Shown one piece after another: positions 59,060 through 64,000 of a stretch of 64,000 nt of DNA (positions within the stretch are counted from its first letter, which is position 1; every line of letters starts with the position of its first letter). The notes under the pieces were generated by a model that saw nothing but the letters and a program-made list of their open reading frames with translations, searched no databases and had not been told where the DNA came from. A program made the translations under genes and the position numbers. Origin of the DNA: Streptomyces asoensis (lineage in GTDB: Bacteria; Actinomycetota; Actinomycetes; Streptomycetales; Streptomycetaceae); assembly GCF_016860545.1 (NCBI RefSeq), contig NZ_BNEB01000002.1, positions 62,001-126,000 on the forward strand, in the 5' to 3' direction.

Positions 59060-60312
59060 CGCAGCTGCCGGGCCTCCTCGACACCGAGGCGATCCGCAAG
59101 GACTTCCCGATCCTGGACCGTCAGGTCCACGACGGCCGGAAGCTCGTGTACCTGGACAACGCGGCGACCTCGCAGAAGCCGCGCCAGGTGCTGGACGCCC
59201 TCAGTGAGTACTACGAGCGCTACAACGCCAACGTCCACCGCGGTGTGCATGTGCTCGCCGAGGAGGCCACGGCGCTGTACGAGGGCGCGCGCGACAAGGT
59301 CGCCGCGTTCATCAACGCGCCGAGCCGCGACGAGGTGATCTTCACCAAGAACGCCTCCGAGTCGCTCAACCTCGTGGCCAACATGCTCGGCTGGGCCGAC
59401 GAGCCCTACCGGGTGGACTCCGAGACCGAGATCGTCATCACGGAGATGGAGCACCACTCCAACATCGTGCCGTGGCAGCTGCTCTCGCAGCGCACGGGCG
59501 CGAAGCTGAAGTGGTTCGGCCTCACCGACGACGGCCGGCTCGACCTGTCGAACATCGACGAGATCATCACCGAGAAGACGAAGATCGTCTCCTTCGTGCT
59601 GGTGTCGAACATCCTCGGCACGGTCAACCCGGTCGAGGCGATAGTGCGCCGCGCGCAGGAGGTCGGCGCGCTGGTGTGCATCGACGCCTCGCAGGCCGCG
59701 CCGCACATGCCGATGGACGTCCAGGCCCTCCAGGCCGACTTCGTGGCCTTCACCGGCCACAAGATGTGCGGCCCGACCGGCATCGGCGTCCTCTGGGGCC
59801 GCCAGGAGCTGCTGGAGGACCTGCCCCCGTTCCTCGGCGGCGGCGAGATGATCGAGACGGTGTCGATGCACTCGTCGACGTACGCCCCGGCGCCCCACAA
59901 GTTCGAGGCGGGCACCCCGCCGATCGCGCAGGCGGTCGGTCTGGGCGCGGCCATCGACTACCTGTCCGCGATCGGCATGGACAAGATCCTCGCCCATGAG
60001 CACGCCATCACCGAGTACGCGGTGCGGCGGCTGACCGAGGTCCCCGACCTGCGCATCATCGGCCCGGCGACGGCCGAGGACCGGGGCGCGGCGATCTCCT
60101 TCACGCTCGGCGACATCCACCCGCACGACGTGGGTCAGGTGCTGGACGAGCAGGGCATCGCGGTCCGGGTGGGTCACCACTGCGCCCGCCCCGTCTGCCT
60201 GCGCTACGGAATTCCCGCGACCACGCGAGCGTCGTTCTATCTGTACTCCACGCCGGCCGAGATCGACGCTCTGGTCGACGGTCTGGAGCACGTACGGAAC
60301 TTCTTCGGCTGA
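59056..60312 (+). CDS. sufS: cysteine desulfurase, SufS type
   Basis: A 418-residue pyridoxal-phosphate enzyme that takes sulfur from cysteine as an enzyme-bound persulfide. The PLP lysine lies in AFTGHKMCGPTGIGVLWG. NAATSQKP, EHHSNIVPWQL and DASQAAPHMPMDVQ are the other cofactor regions. The active-site Cys is in HHCARPVCLRYG, in the short loop of class II desulfurases that need a SufU- or SufE-type acceptor. SufU follows after 16 bases. Confidence 0.97.
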   Translation: MTQLPGLLDTEAIRKDFPILDRQVHDGRKLVYLDNAATSQKPRQVLDALSEYYERYNANVHRGVHVLAEEATALYEGARDKVAAFINAPSRDEVIFTKNASESLNLVANMLGWADEPYRVDSETEIVITEMEHHSNIVPWQLLSQRTGAKLKWFGLTDDGRLDLSNIDEIITEKTKIVSFVLVSNILGTVNPVEAIVRRAQEVGALVCIDASQAAPHMPMDVQALQADFVAFTGHKMCGPTGIGVLWGRQELLEDLPPFLGGGEMIETVSMHSSTYAPAPHKFEAGTPPIAQAVGLGAAIDYLSAIGMDKILAHEHAITEYAVRRLTEVPDLRIIGPATAEDRGAAISFTLGDIHPHDVGQVLDEQGIAVRVGHHCARPVCLRYGIPATTRASFYLYSTPAEIDALVDGLEHVRNFFG

Positions 60313-60328
60313 GGGGCGTGCTGGAACC

Positions 60329-60796
60329 GTGAAGCTGGACTCGATGTACCAGGAAGTCATCCTGGATCACTACAAGCACCCGCACGGGCGTGGGCTGCGC
60401 GACGGCGACGCCGAGGTGCACCACGTGAACCCGACCTGCGGCGACGAGATCACCCTCCGTGTGAAGTACGACGGCACGAAGATCGAGGACGTCAGCTACG
60501 AGGGCCAGGGCTGCTCCATCAGCCAGGCCAGCGCGTCCGTCCTCAACGACCTCCTGGTCGGCAAGGACCTGGCCGACGCGCAGAAGATCCAGGAGACCTT
60601 CCTGGAGCTGATGCAGTCCAAGGGCAGGATCGAGCCCGACGACGCGATGGAGGAGGTGCTGGAGGACGCGATCGCGTTCTCCGGTGTCTCCAAGTACCCG
60701 GCCCGGGTCAAGTGCGCCCTCCTCAGCTGGATGGCGTGGAAGGACGCGACGGCCCAGGCCCTGGGCGGAGCCGACGCCGAAAGGAAGACGGCATGA
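60329..60796 (+). CDS. sufU: zinc-dependent sulfurtransferase SufU
   Basis: A 155-residue IscU-like protein that accepts the persulfide from SufS through a zinc-bound Cys. The ligands are visible: NPTCGDE (Cys, Asp), GQGCSISQAS and RVKCALLSW. The ~19-residue insert typical of SufU, between the second and third Cys, is present. GTG start, with the preceding 16-base gap containing no strong Shine-Dalgarno sequence (coupling to sufS likely). Its stop overlaps the sufT start (ATGA). Confidence 0.95.
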   Translation: MKLDSMYQEVILDHYKHPHGRGLRDGDAEVHHVNPTCGDEITLRVKYDGTKIEDVSYEGQGCSISQASASVLNDLLVGKDLADAQKIQETFLELMQSKGRIEPDDAMEEVLEDAIAFSGVSKYPARVKCALLSWMAWKDATAQALGGADAERKTA

Positions 60797-61125
60797 CCGA
60801 GACCGTTGAGATGAAGCCGGCCTCCGAAGAGGAAGTCCGCGAGGCGCTGTACGACGTCGTCGACCCCGAACTGGGCATCGACGTCGTCAACCTCGGGCTG
60901 ATCTACGGCATCCACATCGACGACGCGAACATCGCGACGATCGACATGACCCTCACCTCGGCGGCCTGTCCGCTGACCGACGTGATCGAGGACCAGGCGA
61001 AGTCCGCCACGGACGGCCTGGTCAACGAGCTGCGCATCAACTGGGTCTGGATGCCGCCGTGGGGCCCGGACAAGATCACGGACGACGGCCGTGAGCAGCT
61101 GCGCGCGCTCGGGTTCAACGTCTGA
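60793..61125 (+). CDS. sufT: SufT/MIP18-family (DUF59) Fe-S assembly factor
   Basis: A 110-residue protein of the MIP18/DUF59 family that helps pass clusters to client proteins. The family blocks VVDPELGIDVVNLGLIYGI and TLTSAACPLTDVI (with the conserved Cys) are complete, and WMPPWGPDKITDDGREQLRALGF closes it. ATG 60793 overlaps the sufU stop. Last gene of the suf operon, followed by a strong terminator. Confidence 0.95.
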   Translation: MTETVEMKPASEEEVREALYDVVDPELGIDVVNLGLIYGIHIDDANIATIDMTLTSAACPLTDVIEDQAKSATDGLVNELRINWVWMPPWGPDKITDDGREQLRALGFNV

Positions 61126-61160
61126 GTCGGTCCGACGACCGAGACCCGACCCGCGCACCG

Positions 61161-61208
61161 CACGTGAGAGCGGCGGCACCCCGACCGGGGTGCCGCCGCT
61201 CTCACGTG
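61161..61208. terminator. terminator of the suf operon
   Basis: A perfect 22-bp stem (61161-61182 with 61187-61208) around the loop GACC. It lies between converging genes and works on both strands. Confidence 0.92.
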
Positions 61209-61233
61209 CGGGTGGGTTGTGAGCCGTGGGCCG

Positions 61234-62082
61234 TCAGCCCAGCGGGCTCACCAGCCGGAAGGAGAAGTCCGCCCGGTTGGTCGTGTTGTAGCCCCAGGGG
61301 TCCAGACGCAGCTGGAAGTTCTTGTGGCGCAACGCGTAGTTGGGGTAGTTCACCGACTGGAGCAGCACCGCGCCCTGTTCCCCCGAGTACCCGGGGCAGA
61401 AGGTGGCGTCCTGCTTGAACAGCGTGGAACCGTCGTTGCGTTCGGAGCGCAGGACGAAGTCGCGGTGGCGCAGGTACGTGCCGTCGTGCGTCGCGAACGA
61501 ATAGCACGAGCTGTTGGACAGCCCCTTGACCAGGGTGAAGGTGGAGTCCTGGCGGGATTCCGAACCGCGCGGCGCGTCGAGTCGCACCAGACCGCCGCTC
61601 ACATGCCAGTAACGGTCGGGGTAGTTGACCGCCTGCACCGACCGCCGGTCGCCGGACGGCGCCGGGTCGGCCGGCTTCCTGGTCGCCGTCGCCGACGCGG
61701 AGGCCTTCGACCCGCCCGGGGCGTGCGGGGACGGACTGCCCTGCGCCGCGGGGGAGGACGAGGCGGACGGGGACGCCGACGGTGACGGCGAGGCGCTCTT
61801 GCTCCCCGCCGGTGCCGCCGACCCGGTCGCCGAGGGGGAGGCGAAGGAGATCAGACCGCCCCCCGTCTCGTCGTCCGAGAGCGTCTGCCCCTGCCGGGAC
61901 GCGGTCGTGTCCTCAACGGGCTTGTCGTTGAGGGCTATTGCGGTCACGCACGCCACGATGGTGGCGACGGCGAGTCCGCCGGCCAGCCAGAGGCGTCGTG
62001 TTCCGGGGGCCCGGGAGGTGTCCGGGGCCCAGCCGCTCTCCCAGGGTTGCTCCTGGGGCGGCCGGGACTTGTTTTCTGGCAT
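61234..62082 (-). CDS. membrane-anchored AbfB (arabinose-binding) domain protein
   Basis: About 282 residues. A short cytoplasmic start, one helix (WLAGGLAVATIVACVTAIAL, ~33-52), a long Ser/Pro/Ala linker (~55-145, SASPSPSASPSASSS-like) and a C-terminal AbfB beta-trefoil with repeats like VQAVNYPDRYWHVSGG, THDGTYLRHRDFVLR and QSVNYPNYALRHKNFQLRLD. It probably binds arabinan or a similar glycan at the cell surface; no catalytic domain is attached. ATG 62082 starts MPENKSRPP; the longer frame is not coding. Confidence 0.87.
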   Translation of the reverse strand: MPENKSRPPQEQPWESGWAPDTSRAPGTRRLWLAGGLAVATIVACVTAIALNDKPVEDTTASRQGQTLSDDETGGGLISFASPSATGSAAPAGSKSASPSPSASPSASSSPAAQGSPSPHAPGGSKASASATATRKPADPAPSGDRRSVQAVNYPDRYWHVSGGLVRLDAPRGSESRQDSTFTLVKGLSNSSCYSFATHDGTYLRHRDFVLRSERNDGSTLFKQDATFCPGYSGEQGAVLLQSVNYPNYALRHKNFQLRLDPWGYNTTNRADFSFRLVSPLG

Positions 62083-62271
62083 GCGCTGTTCCTCCAGCGG
62101 TACCCCTGACGGCTGCCGCGGCTGCGATGGCCCTGTGTGTGAACGGTGAAACAGTAGTGGAACCCGTGGCTCACGTTCAGCCGTTTGGGTGAGCGCTTTC
62201 CATAACACTTTCGACTCCGCGGCCACTTGGGGCGCGCGGGGCCAGTGCGGGACACGTCTGCGGTCGACGGC

Positions 62272-62311
62272 TGTGTACGGGCGTACGCATCGTTGTGTAC
62301 GCTCGTACACA
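62272..62311. promoter_or_regulatory. twin operator over the SMR-tetR promoter
   Basis: TGTGTACG-CT-CGTACACA (62294-62311) is a perfect 8-bp inverted repeat; TGTGTACG-GG-CGTACGCA (62272-62289) has one mismatch. They start 22 bases apart, about two helical turns. The second covers a likely -10 (TACGCT, 62298-62303) and the first base of the ATG; the first covers the -35 area. The TetR protein encoded downstream is the expected ligand. Confidence 0.75.
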
Positions 62312-62631
62312 TGGGATACCTGACGCTCGCCGGCGCCATCGCCGCCGAGGTGGCCGCGACGACGGCCATGAAGTACAGCGACGGATTCAGCAGGCTCTGG
62401 CCCTCGTTGCTGACGGCCGCCGGCTATGTCGTCTCCTTCCTCCTGCTCGCCCAGACCCTGAAGACCGTCGGCATCGGCACGGCGTACGCGATCTGGGCCG
62501 GCGTCGGCACCGCGACCATCGCCGTCATCGGGCTGGCCCTGTTCGGGGAGTCCCTGACCCTCACCAAGGCCGCGGGCATCCTGCTCATCGTCGGCGGAGT
62601 GGTCGTGCTCAATCTCGGCGGTGCGCACTGA
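62311..62631 (+). CDS. SMR-family multidrug efflux transporter
   Basis: A 106-residue, four-helix small multidrug resistance protein of the EmrE/QacE/SugE group. The essential proton/drug Glu13 lies in AGAIAAEVAATTAMKYS. Helix 3 has GIGTAYAIWAGVGTATIAVIG and helix 4 GILLIVGGVVVLNL. It exports cationic compounds as a dimer. No Shine-Dalgarno sequence precedes ATG 62311, so the mRNA is probably leaderless. Its stop overlaps the tetR start (TGATG). Confidence 0.93.
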   Translation: MGYLTLAGAIAAEVAATTAMKYSDGFSRLWPSLLTAAGYVVSFLLLAQTLKTVGIGTAYAIWAGVGTATIAVIGLALFGESLTLTKAAGILLIVGGVVVLNLGGAH

Positions 62632-63224
62632 TGCCCCGGCGCCACGACCCCGAGCGCCGGCAGCGGATCATCGACGCGGCGATCCGCGTCGTCGGGAAGA
62701 AGGGGCTGGCCGGGCTGAGCCACCGGTCGGTCGCCGCGGAGGCCGACGTCCCCCTCGGCTCCACCACCTACCACTTCGCCACCCTCGACGAACTGGTCAT
62801 CGCGGCCCTGCGGCAGGCCAACGAGGGCTTCGCCAAGGCGGTCGCGGCGCACGGCGGGCTGACGGACCCCGGGCTCGACCTGCCCGCCGAGCTGGCCGGA
62901 CTGCTCGGCGAGTGGCTCGCGGGCGAACGGACCGGCGTGGAGCTGGAGTACGAGCTCTACCTGGCCGCCCTGCGCCGCCCCGCGCTGCGCCCGGTCGCCG
63001 CCGAGTGGGCCGAGGACCTCGCCGCCCTCCTCGCCGCCCACGTCGACCCCCGCACCGCACGCGCGCTGGTCGCCCTGATGGACGGCATCTGTCTGCAAGT
63101 ACTGCTGACGGACGCGCCCTACGAGGAGGAGTACGCGCGTGAGGCGCTGGCGCGGCTGATCCCGCCCGCTCCCTCCGGCCCGCCGGGGCGCCGGCCCCCT
63201 CGCTCGGGCCCCGGACGCGGCTGA
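62631..63224 (+). CDS. TetR-family repressor of the SMR gene
   Basis: About 197 residues. The N-terminal HTH reads RQRIIDAAIRVVGKKGLAGLSHRSVAAEADVPLGSTTYHFATLDEL, the classic TetR pattern. The C-terminal helical domain resembles TetR_C regulators, with a Pro/Arg-rich end. It is coupled to the SMR gene by a 1-base overlap, so both come from the promoter that carries the twin operator: autoregulated repression released by a drug is the likely design. Confidence 0.92.
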   Translation: MPRRHDPERRQRIIDAAIRVVGKKGLAGLSHRSVAAEADVPLGSTTYHFATLDELVIAALRQANEGFAKAVAAHGGLTDPGLDLPAELAGLLGEWLAGERTGVELEYELYLAALRRPALRPVAAEWAEDLAALLAAHVDPRTARALVALMDGICLQVLLTDAPYEEEYAREALARLIPPAPSGPPGRRPPRSGPGRG

Positions 63225-63358
63225 GCGCCTCGCGCCCGTTTCGGCGCCTGCCCCGTGTCCGTCCCGGGATCCCGGGGAACGCGCCAGGTCGGCGGGGGAG
63301 CGCGGCCCGCCGGCTGAGACACCGCCGCGCGGGTTGGCCTCCGCGGCCCCCCGCCGGT

Positions 63359-63364
63359 TAGGTT
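63359..63364 (+). promoter_or_regulatory. candidate -10 (TAGGTT) for dapD
   Basis: TAGGTT ends 6 bases before the dapD ATG, with TTGGCC at 63334-63339 as a possible -35 (19-base spacer). No Shine-Dalgarno sequence is present, consistent with a leaderless mRNA. Confidence 0.45.
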
Positions 63365-63370
63365 GCCCTC

Positions 63371-64000
63371 ATGACCGACACGACTGCTCCTCGCACCACC
63401 GGCGCCGTGGCCGCCGGCCTCGCCACGATCGCCGCCGACGGCACCGTTCTCGACACCTGGTTCCCCGCGCCCGCGCTCGTCGCCGAGCCCGGCCCGTCCG
63501 GCACCGAGCGCCTGTCCGCCGAGAAGGCCGTGGAGCTGCTCGGCGAGGGCGCGACGCAGGCCGTCGGTCCGGACGCCCGCCGGGGTGTCGACGTGGTCGC
63601 GGTCCGCACGGTCATCGCCTCGCTCGACGCGAAGCCGCTCGACGCGCACGACGTGTACCTGCGCCTGCACCTGCTCTCCCACCGGCTGGTGAAGCCGCAC
63701 GGGCAGAGCCTGGACGGCATGTTCGGCCACCTCGCCAACGTCGCCTGGACCTCGCTGGGCCCGGTCGCCGTCGACGACGTCGAGACGGTCCGGCTGAACG
63801 CCCGCGCGCAGGGCCTGCACCTCCAGGTCACGTCCATCGACAAGTTCCCGCGCATGACGGACTACGTCGCCCCCAAGGGCGTGCGGATCGCGGACGCCGA
63901 CCGGGTCCGCCTCGGCGCCCACCTCGCCGAGGGCACCACGGTCATGCACGAGGGCTTCGTCAACTTCAACGCGGGCACGCTCGGCACCTCGATGGTCGAG
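63371..64000 (+). CDS. dapD: tetrahydrodipicolinate N-succinyltransferase (partial, runs off the window)
   Basis: The first 210 codons are present and the frame is open at the window edge. DapD succinylates tetrahydrodipicolinate in the lysine/diaminopimelate pathway. The actinobacterial DapD N-terminal region (SLDAKPLDAHDVYLRLHLLSHRLVKPHG) is recognisable, and the left-handed beta-helix begins near RLGAHLAEGTTVMHEGFVNFNAGTLGTSM. The remainder lies outside the window. Confidence 0.93.
   Translation, partial: MTDTTAPRTTGAVAAGLATIAADGTVLDTWFPAPALVAEPGPSGTERLSAEKAVELLGEGATQAVGPDARRGVDVVAVRTVIASLDAKPLDAHDVYLRLHLLSHRLVKPHGQSLDGMFGHLANVAWTSLGPVAVDDVETVRLNARAQGLHLQVTSIDKFPRMTDYVAPKGVRIADADRVRLGAHLAEGTTVMHEGFVNFNAGTLGTSMVE

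Noticed and set aside
63263..63276. CCCGGGATCCCGGG palindrome after the tetR gene
   Set aside because: Low-complexity GC palindrome in a short gap with no link to a promoter; could be a weak terminator but not distinguishable from chance.

Overview
The window is high-GC actinobacterial chromosome, almost certainly Streptomyces. The signs are the strong G/C third-position bias, GTG starts, many ATGA/GTGA stop-start overlaps, leaderless-looking transcripts, a whiA gene, an RbpA-family protein, mycothiol-linked enzymes and a SufR-led suf operon. All of it reads as core chromosome. I see no insertion sequence, prophage, CRISPR array, rRNA or tRNA.

Layout. 1-4.5 kb: VOC protein, MFS exporter, Ogt-type alkyltransferase, secreted GDPD phosphodiesterase and an MHYT membrane sensor. 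4.5-10.8 kb: uvrB followed by a tellurium-resistance-like module (TerD, a TerD fusion protein and TerC, the last behind a yybP-ykoY-type manganese riboswitch). 10.8-18.7 kb: small hypothetical gene, Ca2+/H+ antiporter, MHS-type transporter, aroQ, a polar amino-acid ABC transporter, a metallo-hydrolase and a mycothiol-dependent isomerase-like protein. 18.9-29.8 kb: uvrA, a PfkB kinase, an HTH regulator, then uvrC-rapZ-yvcK-whiA. 29.9-40.2 kb: large secreted M14 carboxypeptidase, the lower-glycolysis genes gap, pgk and tpiA, then secG, an RbpA paralogue, pgi and a membrane protein. 40.2-46.9 kb (minus strand): tkt-tal-zwf-opcA-pgl, the pentose-phosphate operon. 47.3-53.5 kb: ctaB, three genes of unclear role, ctaA and an ABC exporter. 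53.6-61.2 kb: an AAC(3)-like acetyltransferase, then the iron-sulfur operon sufR-sufB-sufD-Rieske-sufC-sufS-sufU-sufT. 61.2-64 kb: an AbfB-domain membrane protein, an SMR efflux gene with its TetR regulator, and the 5' part of dapD.

How the genes work together. All three nucleotide-excision-repair genes (uvrA, uvrB, uvrC) and the alkyltransferase gene carry the same 23-bp promoter layout, TTGTC(A/G)GTG-N8-TAnnnT. This is the RecA-independent DNA-damage promoter known from mycobacteria (PafBC-dependent there). The same element stands before terD, which ties the ter module to the DNA-damage response. The terC leader contains two mutually exclusive helices, one of which buries the Shine-Dalgarno sequence, so terC should be translated when Mn2+ is bound. 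The central block supplies glycolysis, pentose-phosphate flux (with OpcA next to Zwf), heme A synthesis and Fe-S assembly. From memory, this gene order is close to that around Rv1420-Rv1466 in Mycobacterium tuberculosis.

The most unusual material is the damage-promoter/TerD/TerD-fusion/Mn-riboswitch-TerC block (4.5-10.8 kb), followed by the histone-like tail of UvrA, an apparent CTG start for zwf, and a twin operator covering the SMR promoter.
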